Source: Naematelia aurantialba
Taxonomy: Eukaryota > Basidiomycota > Tremellomycetes > Tremellales > Naemateliaceae
Assembly (NCBI GenBank): GCA_021527695.1
Contig: JAKFAO010000002.1
Location: 1,488,501 to 1,552,500, forward strand
Direction: 5' to 3'
Length of the DNA: 64,000 nt
The notes beneath the pieces were generated by a model that worked only from the letters and a program-made list of their open reading frames with translations, was not told the DNA's origin and made no database searches. Positions 22,166 to 33,509 of this stretch are shown here, piece after piece (within the stretch, counting starts at the first letter, position 1; each line of letters opens with the position of its first letter). The translations under genes and the position numbers were made by a program.

Positions 22166-25104
22166 TCAGGTATCCAAACTATCCGCGACGGGGTCCCACC
22201 CCCTCTCCCACACGGCCTTTCTAGGCCAGCGCAGCTCAAACCACGCGTTCATCTTCTCCACCACCTCCTCGTACCCTTCTTCAATGTCGTCATTCAGTCC
22301 TAGGATCGACACGGACGGGTTGTCTTGGATCATGTTGAAGACCATGTCGGCGTGTTCCGGCGACTTGAGCATGTGGAAATGCGATGTCGAGCGGGCTACG
22401 CGCGCGAGTCAGTCGTGTGGAGTGTGAAACAGCGAGTGTGGGGTTGGGAAGCGAAACAGCGAGTGTGTGGGTTGGAAAGTGAAACAGCGAGTGTGTGGGT
22501 TGAAAAGTGAAACAGCGAGTGTGTGGGCTGGAAGAGGGGATTTGTGGGAGTCGAGAGACGGAGGGTGGGCAAGTCAACTCACCCGACAAGTAGAGGTACC
22601 GCGACAACAGCTTCATGCAGTACTCTCTCAGATTCACCGACTCGCCCGGCAGCGCCGTCGTAGCCAGGACATTCTCCAACGAAAAGTCTGCCTCGTGCCA
22701 CGTCGGCGTAAGAGGTAGATGGGGAGGGGGGCGATACCGCGGTTGTGGATCTTCTGTCTCAGGCCGGACATTGACGTACTCTTGCTCTCGGGCCGGGAAG
22801 AACGCGGACAGTCCCAGTGGTCCCGACGCGGTAACGAGCGCCATGATCACTGCAGGGCAGTGCTTTAGCTTGGCTAACCATGGGCGATCGGGTGCGAGTG
22901 CAGCGCGTAAGAGGGAGGTGGACTCACAGCAGTCGCCGCACTCTGGATACTGAAAGGCAAATCGCTTAAACATGTCTGGCGCGGAGAAATCCTGCAGCCG
23001 GCTCCAAAAGGTCCCAAAACATCGATCGAGATCCAGCACACATCTAACACCGAGTCAGCCACGGTGAACCGAGCACCCGCCAACGACAGACGACTTACAC
23101 ATCATGTGTCGAGCCGTCCTGCCCAGGTTTGGGGATGGGCGGCATATGGCCATCAAGCGACGCTGAACGTCAGTCACGCGTCATACACCAGACTCACAGA
23201 ACAAAAACTGCGTGGCTTTGGGAGCCTCCCAATCGAGCTGCTCGAACACTTTCTGCATCCTGCCGTCCTCGAGCGTCCAGCGAGCGCCTCGGTGCACCTC
23301 AATCTTGATGACATCGTCGTCGTTCTCCGCCAGACCAAACATGTCCATGACTTCTTTGCGCGCCACGTCTGACCACACCCCAGTCTGCTCGAGCGTTCCA
23401 AGGTTGGCCACAATGTACGTCCACAACAACGCTTCACGCCACCGCTCGACTCTCAGCGACGTCAAGAGCCACTGCATCTGGATATCGCCCGCGCCAAACG
23501 TCATTTCGCGAAACCGCCGCTGGCTGCTGACGAAGAGGTCTTCCTTGAACATCAGGCTGGCCTCGTGGTGCAGTCCGCGCGTGACTACCTTGGGCACATG
23601 TGCAAAGTAAGGCCGCAGCCGGCGGGGAAACCGCTTGGACAGGATCCAGTTGGCGTGATACAGCCCGCCCATCTCGCCTGCGTCGTTGAATCGCGATTTG
23701 TCGAGAAGCGGGCGAACCTGCTGATAGTAACCGTGGTCGAAGCGGATGACCGACCCGTACAGCGGTGAGTGGAAATCGGCAACGGCATGCGGGACGAGGA
23801 GGAAAAAATCATCGTTGAGCGAGAGCGTGACGTCCGCGAGACCAGGCAGCCACCCGATACGACTCTCGATGGCCATCGAGTTGAAGTTGGGCAGAGCCTT
23901 CTTCTTCCATTCCCGCTCCGTCCACTCTCGTTCTCCCAGTTCTTCAGTCACGGCATCTCGGTCCATGGTCGGCAGGTGAAAGACCTCGGAATGGCCTGCA
24001 TATTTGAGTTCCGGGTAGTTGGCCGCTGCCAGGTTCAGTCGGCCCTTCCGGCTCTCCATCATACGGCGTGTACTAGAGGGATGGTACGGATGTGATGGGG
24101 ATTTGGGATCGCGGCGGGAAAAGTCGAGCCACGCTGGCGTCTGCAAGACTCTCCAATTAGACGCGAGGTGTGCTTGCAAGGCTGGCGACACGCCCGAGCC
24201 TGTACCTGAGAACCCATCGCGGGGAGTCTTGCCAGCCGTGCTTTTGTGGAGGTCCCGTTCGAGCTTGGAGATCAAGGATTCGGGAAGGAGATCGATATCT
24301 TCTGGGGTCTCGAATGGAAAATCGGCAGTGAGGAGATGAAACGTCTTCAGGTGTCCCGGCAAGGCGTCCAAGACGGACCGCATGGAATGGACGAGCTCGC
24401 CCTGCTCTCTACGCTGTCAGCAACGCGTAGGGGGTGGATGCTCACCTGAAGTGGTGTTCGGGAGAATCGACGCCTTCCTCTCGGCGCCAATGGACCATGG
24501 TCTCTCGCCAACGCGAATCGGAGCCGTTGACCCACAGCCAGGTCGCATCCAGCCTCTCCTCGGGGCCTACGTCGGCTGCGCCGCACAGCGTCTCGCCATC
24601 CATGAACCACTGTTCGAGGCATTTGCCCGGGAGGAAGCGGGTGGGTCTGAGATGGGGAAAGGGCGCTGGTGGTGCTGGCAGGGGTGAGAACGGGCGGTAG
24701 AGGGGGTTGACCGAGTCGAGCGAGTCGTCGCCTTGGCGTAGTGGGGGAGGTGGGAAGGTGCTGGAGAGAAAGTGGTCTGCTGCTTTTGGACGGGTGCTGG
24801 AGCGAGGGAGAGAAGGGAGTGGGAGTGGGAGAAGGAAGCGGTGGATGAGGTAGAGCGCCAGTGACCAGAGAAGGATGGGCGAGAGGACGCGGGGGCGCAG
24901 CAGGTTCTTGGGGGAGTAGAGGTAACTCGTCACTGTCTGGGCTGGTCGCGGCGGGGACAGCGATCTGAAAGGTTTTGGAGACGGCAGCCGCCTGCTCCGT
25001 GGCGGCGACACGGACCTGTCCGCGGACAGTTTGGGAGACGCCGGGTCGAACGAGGTGGTGTAGGACGACGAGCCGGAGACCGGCAGGAGCGCGGGGGGCG
25101 CCAT
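22166..25104 (-). CDS. XPT1: Stealth-family sugar-phosphate transferase (xylosylphosphotransferase-like)
   Basis: Type II Golgi membrane enzyme of the Stealth family, which moves a sugar-1-phosphate from a nucleotide sugar onto a glycan. The best-known fungal member is Cryptococcus Xpt1, which adds xylose phosphate to protein-linked mannans. Exons 25104-24446, 24408-23198, 23162-23099, 23043-22928, 22849-22583 and 22395-22166 sum to 848 residues. There is a Pro/Ser-rich cytosolic tail, a membrane segment near residue 75 ([17 protein letters not shown]), and a Stealth CR1 at [14 protein letters not shown]2 includes [21 protein letters not shown] and, further on, [17 protein letters not shown], where NDD is the probable metal/sugar-phosphate site. 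CR3 includes [13 protein letters not shown] and CR4 follows [11 protein letters not shown]. The last intron carries a 29-bp minisatellite. Assignment to Xpt1 rather than another Stealth paralogue is probable. Confidence 0.85.
22422..22533. repeat. 29-bp minisatellite inside the last XPT1 intron
   Basis: Four tandem copies of GTGAAACAGCGAGTGTGTGG plus GTTGGAAA with small changes, all within the intron between exons ending 22583 and starting 22395. Confidence 0.85.
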
Positions 25105-26524
25105 GGGAGAGTGGGCGGGTCGACAGCAGGCGCTCGAGGTGACCCAGCAGGTGTACGCCTAGCAGATGTACGCGCTGAGGGGTGGCGTGGCAGATATGTA
25201 TGCCGAGTTGTGCACGCGAGTCTTTTGTCCAGCAAGCGCGTGTTGGAGGAAAGAAGACGGCAGCGGGTGACAGGACCAAGCGCAGAGTGAGAATGGCGAG
25301 AGCTTGGTCCTGTCTGTCGCAGCTATGCGCTGTAGGTCGACGTCGCGACGGTGTGTGCGAGCTGCGCACCGGGGGGATGTAGGATGCCGGGGGGGGGATG
25401 CTGGGTGCCGGGGGGGGGGGGGACGCAGGCGATGTCGAATGTAAGGAATGAATGCAGTGGTAGGGATGCAGCGAATGCTGTCGCGTAGCCGATTGAACGA
25501 GGTGTTCTCGCTGCTGATCCTTGGAGAGGGCAGAGTAATAATAGTACCCAAAGGGCTCGGCGTTTCAGTCTTCGGAGCGACGGAGAGGGGGAGGGAGGGA
25601 GGAAAGGAGGGAGGGAGGGAGGGAGGGGGAAGGAGGCAAGGGTGAGAGGGAAGGCAGGACGATAGACAGGCACGAGCTAAGCCAGGAAGCGAGAGAAGAG
25701 GAGGCAGGAAGCAACGAGAGGGTTATGCACTAGGTGCCTGAGTTTGTCCGTTTGTTTTCCGAGAGAAGAAAACCCCTGGGAATAGGCTCAGCCACCCATT
25801 TCCACGCCTGGAAATTTTTCCCTTCGCAGCGAAGAGAAAAACTCTCCGAATGGCGATCGCCGCTTGTCGAGCGACTAGCTACTACCCACGCCGTCACATT
25901 TACAGCGCACCATGACCAAATGTATACTAGCCCTGCTACCACTACTGCTCCCTTTTACCACTCGTCCTCTCACTCCTACTCGTACTATCACGCCTACCTA
26001 CGACCGTTCCAGGACATCCACTACCGCACTACTCGGTATCGTGTGACGGTGCGGAAAGGCAAGAGACATTCAGGGTGCGGCGTATCAGGGAAGGAACGAG
26101 GAGCAACGAACAGAAAGAGAACGACGTGATGCACACGCTAGATACGCAGCTCACTTTCCGACGATTCGGAGCAGCCTGCTGGTCGTCCGACCACTGCTCA
26201 TGACGAGTCGACCGGAGCACCCGGTTTGCAGAGTCGCGTGAAATACATGAGATATGTAAGAATACAGGATCAGGACACGCGACCTGCGCAGCCAGCGATG
26301 CGACGTTCCAAAACTGCGGACAGCCACGCCGGCACGATACCACGGTTCCGTAATGGTACCACGGTTCCCTGACGATACCATTCTTCCTTCACGCCGAGGG
26401 CCACTTTGCCTCACAGCAGAGCCCACTATCCTCTAGAGGCTTGCACTTTCCCACTAACACGCGTGCTGTCTCTCTAGCAATCGTGCACGCGGTGAAACAG
26501 CATGCACTGTAACATCATGCACTG
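25105..26524. promoter_or_regulatory. XPT1 upstream region and RHO3 3' flank
   Basis: A 1.4-kb gap with no recognisable gene. It contains long G runs (25389-25420), a GGGAGGGA purine tract (25580-25640) and short inverted AAAATTT-like sequence near 25810-25840. Repeated GGTACCACGGTTCC copies occur near 26335-26370. Both neighbours are on the minus strand, so this holds the XPT1 promoter. Confidence 0.5.
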
Positions 26525-29008
26525 TCACAAGATCGTGCAGCCCCGTTTCCGCATCACGCTCGGCCGCAGGCGCTCGCTCGCCGTGCTGCTTCCGCCGCCG
26601 CGGGGTTTGGTGCCGACGGCTACACGGGCTGCTTCGTAGATTGCTTCTTGGACGCCGCGGTTGTGCTTTGCCGAGCATTCTGGGGTGTCAGCGTGGGTGT
26701 GATGGGTGTGGGGTGGGTGATTGATAGGGTTAAGAAAGATGATTGGTGCCGGATAATGAAGATTGGTAGGGACAGAGTGATGATTGATAGGGATGGAGCG
26801 ATGATTGATAGGGATGAAATGATGATTGATAGGGATGAAATATGATTGATAGGGATGAAATATGATTGAAGGGATGGAGTGATGATTGATAGGGAGATGA
26901 TGAACTAATACGGTATTGCCGAAATGATCAAGGTGATGGTATGGATATAGCAAAACACAGCAACACCTAGCAGCAGGACAAGCGGGCGGCATGTACTGCC
27001 CAAGCGCGACTCTGCGAGAATGGAGCAGAGCTAAGGCAACTCACCCAAATAGCGATTCGCCCGGATCGCCCTCGCCACCGCCAGCCCCTCGTCGTACCCC
27101 ACCGGCGCCCGTCCCGTCTTTGCCAGACGCGCTCTCAGCGCGGGGTCATCTCGCAAGTCGCATTTCAGCGCTGAACACGGTCAGTAGCGTCTCGGTCCTC
27201 AGCCTGCTGGTGGATCCGTCTCGGTGCTCCATCCAGCATCTCAATGCGCTCCCATCTCAGCATCTCAATGCTCAGCACTGGATATCTGGCCCTCCGCGCT
27301 CAGACGTGGGTTGTGGAGAGAAGCGCACCGATCAAGATGATTTTGACACCAGCACAGTGCTCGTTGACCTCGTCGATCCACTGGGTGGTGTTAGCATCAG
27401 GACAGGGTCGGGCACGGTCAGGCAGCCATTCGACGAAGGAGGAAGGAAGGAAGGAAGGAGGGAAGGAGGGAAGGAGGGAAGGAGGAAGGAAGGAGGAGTC
27501 AAAGAGCGAAAGAGCCGCGCGTGTCTGGGTGGTTGGGTGGGCGAAAGAGTTCCATGACACAGCTACGCGGACATACCTTGCTTTCCACGTTCTCCAGGGA
27601 TGTAGGCGAGTCAACCTGAACGGCGTCAGAGTACGGCCTCGAACTCCGAGTGTGATTCGTTGTACGGGAGACGGTGACGGGTGTGCGGAAGAGGTCCTTG
27701 GTGGAACGCTGCACAACGCCGGGACGCACCGAGAAGCAGATCATCACGACGTGGGTATCGGCGTACGACAGTGATCGCAACCTGTCAAAGTCCTCCTGTC
27801 CTGCGGACGTCAGTCACGGCTACTCGGACTTGAAGCTGCAATCCTCGTGCTCCCCCCCCCCCCTGTTATTGAAGTCGTATACACCAGCCAAGTCGGACCG
27901 GGCCCATGGCTGTTCAGCCACCCATCCGAGGGCTCTCTACCACTTTATCGCGCCACCAATCAAGTTGTCACCCCGGTCCAGAATGGCACCGACTGTACAC
28001 TCCTCCCAGTCACCTGCACCGCCGCTGTCCCTCCGACGCAACGCCATCGTCAAAACAGAGGCTGACCTGCAGTGTCCCACAGACTCAACTCGACAGCCTG
28101 GTCGTCGACCTGGACCATCTCGACGTGATTCTCGAACACTGCGTGGTCAGCCGTCGAGCCTGCAGTCAGGGTGGTGATACAGGAAGGTCAAGTCGGGCAG
28201 AAACATGGAAGGTTAGGTCGATCGTCGACCGTGGTGAATTGGAAAGGAAAGTCAATAGCAGTGGTACGGCAAGGAAGAGGAGTTGGGGAAGAGCCCAAGG
28301 CGAGTGAGATTGGCGCTGATGGTGAGGGGAGACACGAGCTGGGAACAGCCACCGAGACACAATGCAGGGCACACTCACCGGTAGGCTCGCTAATGTACCT
28401 ATGCGTCAGCGCTCCATGCAACAGCTGCGACCACGGACATACTAGTCTGTCGGAAAGTAGCCTGGCAAGTCGAAGCGTCAGCCGTTTCTACAACACATCG
28501 GCGTGCGAGTTGTGCGAGTTGTGCTTGTGCTCACCCTTCGTGAAGACGGTCAAGAGGGATGTCTGTGCGGTCAGCCGCAGTCTGGTCGTGCTGCCGTATT
28601 GCTCCTCTCCTCGGGCATCCTGCACCACGTCTCCTGTTGAGAGTATGCCGCTCGATGGAGATTTGTGCGGCTCGATTGAGATTTATGCGTCATCCGTTGA
28701 GATTTATGCGGCTCCCATCTCCATTCCTGCATCTTTACTCGGAACCCCGCGTCCGCCCTCGAGTCCTCCACCTCCTGAGACGCTGTATATGACCTCTCCA
28801 TCATTCCTCCTCACGTTTCCCCCGTCTTGCTCCTTCACACTTCACTGAGCGCATTGCACCCCACATGCTCAGGAGACGGCATGTGTATATCCACAGACAG
28901 GAGACTCACCTTTCCGCAAGCTCCATCCCCAAGCACCACGAGCTTCCGCGTGAGCTGGCACCATCAGCCAACAGCTCCAACGGCTCGACCTACCGGCCGC
29001 GACACCAT
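26525..29008 (-). CDS. RHO3: Rho-family small GTPase (Rho3-like)
   Basis: Prenylated Rho GTPase of about 208 residues, regulating polarised growth and exocytosis at the plasma membrane. It is split into ten or so short exons. The P-loop is GDGACGKTS, and the effector loop is YEPTVFENH, interrupted by an intron at the Tyr codon. DTAGQEDFDRLRSLSY is switch II. IDEVNEHCAGVKIILIALKCDLR includes the KCDL base-recognition motif (family TKxD/KCD), and YLECSAKHNRGVQEA is the SAK motif. The Ile-Ala-Leu-Lys-Cys-Asp form and the C-terminal box CTIL (predicted geranylgeranylation, preceded by RKRG) match Rho3 better than Rho1, Cdc42 or Rho4. The start MVSRPLTRKLVVLGD uses a 39-nt first intron. The last intron (27050-26690) is full of GATTGATAGGGAT repeats. 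Divergent from the SelK-like gene. Confidence 0.88.
26717..26902. repeat. GATTGATAGGGATG(A/G)A repeats inside the last RHO3 intron
   Basis: Eight or more imperfect tandem copies of a 16- to 20-bp unit (TGATTGATAGGGATGGAGCGA, TGATTGATAGGGATGAAATA). Fully intronic. Confidence 0.85.
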
Positions 29009-29447
29009 CGATGCGACCTCGAGACCCAGCGCTAGTCGGGCAGCTGCGTTGTTCACCTCCAAAAAGACGCTGGGACGCCAATCGTTGACCGGTCCTTATC
29101 CCTTATCGTGGTTCACCGCTCGCTCCGCGTCTGTTGATGGTCCTGTCGCTGCTGACCATGTATAGCAGAGCACGTATGTCAACGTAGAGACTGCTCGATC
29201 GAGATACTTGTTTATTTACTTTGCCGACAACCGCATCCGTTACGTAATGCCTTCTTGGCGGGGCTCTTGCCACTCTCCTCTCACAGCCCATCCGCTATTC
29301 TGTCTCATCATACGTCGGTGTTGCACACGCAACATCAGCTATCACTACTCCAGGTATACTCGACTCGCAGTCTCTAGTTTCGCACTCGCCAACTGGCACT
29401 CTCCAGCTTGCACGTCCAACCTCCACCGCTCGCTCGCACAAACGCAC
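29009..29447. promoter_or_regulatory. Divergent promoter, RHO3 / SelK-like gene
   Basis: A 439-base interval between two divergent start codons. It includes CGCTCGCT-rich sequence near 29425. No specific site assigned. Confidence 0.5.
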
Positions 29448-30189
29448 ATGTCCAAGCCAACATACGTCAGCTCCACGGGCACCCTCACCGCCCAGCCGTG
29501 GACGTCGCGCATGAGCACCACGCTGGCGGGGTACGGCACGTTGTTCTACCTGTACTTTGAGACGTTATTTGCGGTGAGTTGGCGCATCCCTCTGATTCCT
29601 GGTCATCGACACTGCGGGGTGTAAATAGCTCGTGTCTGTTGAGGCTACTAAAGGCCGAAGCTATAGACGTGGCATGAAGGACTTGGAAGCTGTGACCAAT
29701 AGCCACTATGGAGATATCCGCGTTATGTCGCTAAGCCGCACAGCCAATGCTCAACCCGGCGCTATTTGCCAACCCGTCCCTTCGCCCCGACTCGGCCAGA
29801 CCGAAGACTCCAGGTAGCGGCGGCGGCGGTGGTGGAGGAGGAGGGTTCCCACGCGGCGGCGGCGGCGGCGGTGGTGGTGGTGGTGGTGGTGGTAGCGGGG
29901 GAGGAGGAGGTAGCGGGGGAGGAGGGGGTGGATCAGGCGGCGGGAGGTTCATGTCGATGGGGGATTTGCGGGGTGGTGCGAGTGAGTTTTGTCGTGTCTC
30001 TCTTGCGTTCTTCTCGCCTACCTAGTCTAACTTGTCTTTCTGTCTTTCTGTCTATCTATTTTCTCGGCTTTCTGTTTTCTCGTGTTGTCTCTCGTCTTTC
30101 TGGTCTGCTTCTGAGCGAAGACGCAGACGCAAGACGCGAAGCATGCTGATAGTCCAGCTGTCGATGGGTGCCGCGCGACGTGCGGCTGA
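29448..30189 (+). CDS. Small Gly-rich single-pass membrane protein, selenoprotein K/G-like (Cys form)
   Basis: Three exons (29448-29573, 29744-29981, 30158-30189) give 131 residues. The N-terminus MSKPTYVSSTGTLTAQPWTS resembles SelK/SelG proteins, which start with a short strand plus a PW(R/S) motif before a single membrane helix, here LAGYGTLFYLYFETLFA. NPALFANPSL is followed by a glycine run of about 50 residues, then GRFMSMGDLRGGA. The last exon adds TVDGCRATCG and stop. SelK ends in a Sec-Gly motif and Cys replaces Sec in organisms without selenocysteine, so the terminal Cys-Gly fits. SelK proteins sit in the ER membrane and act with DHHC enzymes and the ERAD machinery. Family assignment is plausible rather than certain; the last exon is inferred from splice signals and frame. 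Confidence 0.6.
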
Positions 30190-30663
30190 GCACTCGGGCC
30201 ATCTACATCACCGCGATCACATCACTGCGACCACATCCCTGTGACCATATCCCTGTGACCACGTTACGGCAACCTGATCACCGCCACCATGACCATTCTT
30301 GTACAGTCGGACACGGGAAGTTGGGCATGTAGAAGCAGATGTGGAGATAGTGTACGACCGTACCCCCGATAATGTAGACTATGCACTGGACACTACAGAC
30401 ACTCGGTTGATGGCTCATGTACTCATGTGCTTTAATACGCTGTGGTGCCGACTCACTCGACATCGCCGACCTCTAGCCCCCCATTGCACGATGCGCTGCA
30501 TACGCGGGCGGCCCGCGCCCGCTGGAAGGATGTACCTATATACAAGCTCAGGCATACTGTCCACGACTACTTCAACTTCAGACACTCGGGCATGACGCCA
30601 CAGCGCCTTCAACCTTCCTCTCAACTCTTCCCATGCTCATCCTCGCGCTGACGCTCACACTAC
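30190..30663. other. Convergent intergenic region
   Basis: Between the SelK-like stop and the stop of the acidic secreted protein. It contains CATATCCCTGTGACCA-type repeats near 30215-30260. No gene recognised. Confidence 0.55.
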
Positions 30664-32853
30664 CTAGCCCCGCCAGAAGCGGTTCTGGCGCGAGCGGCGG
30701 CGTACTGGCGTGCTCGAGACCGCACCGGCAGCAGTGACGGTCACTCCGCCGTCTTTAGACGACGACGACGACGAAGAAGACGACGAAGGCGAGGATGAAG
30801 ACGACGATGAAGATGAAGACGACGGCGAGCTCGTCGCCGTGTCGTCCTCGTCCTTGGACGACGCAGAAGGCGAAGCGGAGGCAGAAGAGGCGGACGACTT
30901 GGGTGTCGCGGAAGACGCCGACGAGCTGTCGGTGCTACTCTCAGCCGACGACGCAGACGCAGTGGATGACGAGTCGGAACCCGAATCATCGCCCGAGTCC
31001 GCTGCGCCGGATGAAGTGGCGGTAGGCGCCGCCGGAGTGGCGTCGGAAGTGTCTGCAGACGAGGTGGCGTTGGTAGCGACGGCTGCAGACGAGGTGGCGT
31101 TGGTCGCAACAGCGGCAGCTGCAGACGTAGCATTGGTACTGGCTGCAGTGGACGAGGTGGCGCCGGCAGCCAGTTCAGACCCCGTGGCGTTCAGAGATGG
31201 CGACGAAGTGGCGTTGACGACGGCAGACGAACTCGGACTCGCGGTAGACCACGACGTTCTGAGTAGCATCAGCTCACGTGTAGGGGAAATAGAGATGAAC
31301 AAACGACAAAGAGGAAGAGGTGGCGGAAGCGCCATCATCATCGCAGTCGTCCCCTCCGTCATCGCCATCACCGGCGGCAAGAGCGCTGGTCCCATTGGCA
31401 ATGCTGGTGCTGTTGGTAACGCTAGAGGCGCTCGCTGACGCAGCAGCGCTAGAGTCCACGCTGCTAGGGACGGCAGAAGCCGTAGGGTCCGACTGAGAGG
31501 TCGTCCACGTCGAGGTCGATGCCGAGCTGGTGTTGTCGTCCTCGTCGGAACCACCGTCGTCATCGTCATTGTCGTCACACCATGGCTGACGAGTCAGTAA
31601 AGCCCACTTCACATTCGCTTACCAAGTCGTCATCGTCATCATCATCGCTGTCACCATCTCCGTCAGCGTCAGAGGTGGTGCTCGTAGTCGTGCTGTTGCC
31701 ACTGCCTGAACCAGTGTCGGTGTAGGCGTCCGAGTCGCTACTGCCATCACTGGAAGTAGTCGTGCTAGTCGAAGAACTGCTCGAGTCGGCGGTCGCAGTC
31801 GACGAAGGTTCAGAAGCGGACACGGACGAGGTGACGATCCAGCCACTGGAGCTGCTGTTGTCTCCAGATTCGTTGTCGTCAGAGCTCGTCGAAGACGAAC
31901 CTGAGCTGGAGCTGCCGGAGGCAGTCACCGTCACCGTCACGGTGGTAACGGAACCCTGCGACGTGAGTCTTGGATCTCGACAGGTATGTTTAGACACTCA
32001 CTTCACCGCAACTGTCACTGTCACTGCCACTGTCACTGCTACTGTCACTCGAGGCAGTCGAAGTAGGTGACGAGGCAGCTGCCGAGCTCGTGTTGGAGTC
32101 GACGACATCGCTCGAGCTCGAGCTAGACACCTCGACATCGAGGTTGGAGCCGCCGCTTGCCACACTGGTAGCTCCGGTGGAGGACGCGGTGGCCGAATCG
32201 TCGACGTCTGCCGCAGAGGACGTAGTCGTATCGGTGGGCGAAGCGGCGTCTGTGGTAGCCGTGGCCGTCTCTCCGCCAGTGCTGGTATCGCCATCGCCGT
32301 CACCATCGCCACCGTCATCGTCATCGCAGTCGTCGTCTCCGTCGCTACTAGAGGCATCATCTTCGTCGCCCGAGCCATCGTCGTCGCAATCATCGTCGTC
32401 GCCTGTCGAGGACGCCGCCGTGTCGGTCGGCGTGGCAGCACTTGCGGTGCCTGAAGCAGCCACAGAGGACGCACCAGGACCGTCATCGTCGTCGTCGCAG
32501 TCGTCATCATCTCCCGCCGTCGAGGTGGGCGATGCTGACAGACTCCAGCTCGTGGACGGGATCGAGCTGGCATTGATGCTGGCCGAGCTGTTCAGGCTTG
32601 CAATGGTCGAGTTGTCCAAGGCGGTGCTGTTGGCGCTTGCGAGAGTTGAGTTGTCCACGCTTGCGGTGCTGTTGAGCGCTGCAAGGGTCGAGTTGTCCAA
32701 TGTCGACGACGGAATTGCCGCAGTCGGGTTGTCGACGGCCCTCTGGAGTCCGGCAAGGCCATCGCGCTTGTGCTGCTGGCGTATGGTATGGGCATGGCCC
32801 GAGCCGGCCAAGAAGAAGAGCAGGGCAAAGTAGGTGGGGACGCTGAGACGCAT
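30664..32853 (-). CDS. Secreted Ser/Thr/Ala/Asp-rich mucin-like protein with Cys-Asp clusters
   Basis: Four exons (32853-32002, 31955-31623, 31585-31305, 31258-30664) give an exact 686-residue frame. MRLSVPTYFALLFFLAGSGHAH is a signal peptide. The rest is almost wholly disordered. Repeated NST/NAT sequons (LDNSTLAALNST-like) could be N-glycosylated, and long Ser/Thr/Ala runs could be O-mannosylated. In the first third there are acidic clusters each built around one cysteine: GDDDDCDDDDD, GDDDDCDDDGSGDEDD, DGDDDCDDDDGGDG; a fourth, GGDDCDDDG, comes later. The C-terminus is basic (VRRRSRQNRFWRG) and has no hydrophobic tail, so a GPI anchor is unlikely. I recognise no family. It may be a cell-wall or secreted surface protein. 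Long open frames on the other strand mirror its Asp/Ser codons. Confidence 0.75.
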
Positions 32854-33509
32854 GTTGTGAGAGGCTCGCGGAGAGAGTAAGGACTGTGGGGATCAACGAG
32901 TGTCGAGGTCGAGGTATCTACCGCCGGCCGAGGGGTGAGTGATCTTTTTTCCGTGTCGATGCGCAGCACTGACCGTGTCGAAGGTGGGCGGGGAGTTGAA
33001 ATGACGAGCAGCTGCTTGAGAGGTGCTTGCTTGCTGCTTGCTGCTTGCTGCCTGCTTGCTTGCTACTTGCTGAGGATGGAATCAGTACCCAATGTCGACG
33101 GAAAGAAAGGAATGAACGAGGTGGTCGACGTCGAGAGAGTCATCCAACCCAGTGAGGAAATCGGGGACACCTTTGAGGAGGGGGGGGGGGACTGGACAAT
33201 TCCGGGAACATGACACTCAAGGGGGTCCTTTCAAACATCACACACAGGTTCCCCTTTTCTTCCTCCTTTCTCCTTACTTACTTCCTTCCTTCCTTCCCTC
33301 CTTCCGTCCTTCCTTCCTTCCTTTGGTCAGGCGGTACAGCAGCGCACGAGGCCCAGGTGATGCCCGGCATGCCGCTGTCACGCCGAAAGGCACTGGTTTG
33401 TAACACACACACACACATCCACCCCTGGCGTGTCACGCCGCAGCGGGCCGCAGCCGCACTGATCCACTCCCACAAAACCTGAAACATCAAAAGGAACCCT
33501 GAGCATCGC
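32854..33509. promoter_or_regulatory. Divergent promoter region
   Basis: 0.66 kb between divergent starts of the acidic secreted protein and SHE9. It carries GCTTGCTTGCTGC repeats (33025-33070), TTCCTTCC pyrimidine tracts (33255-33320) and a short ACACAC run near 33405. No gene recognised. Confidence 0.55.

Noticed and set aside
24347..25369. 340-codon minus-strand frame overlapping the XPT1 start
   Set aside because: It overlaps the XPT1 first exon in another frame and is Pro/Arg/Ser-rich without motif.
29731..29952. Polyproline minus-strand frame
   Set aside because: Reverse complement of the polyglycine stretch in the SelK-like exon.
30710..32833. Long plus-strand open frames (about 240 codons each) opposite the acidic secreted protein
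   Set aside because: They are the complement of GAC/TCG-type codons used for Asp and Ser, and lack any family resemblance or start context. The minus-strand frame has a signal peptide and consistent splice sites.
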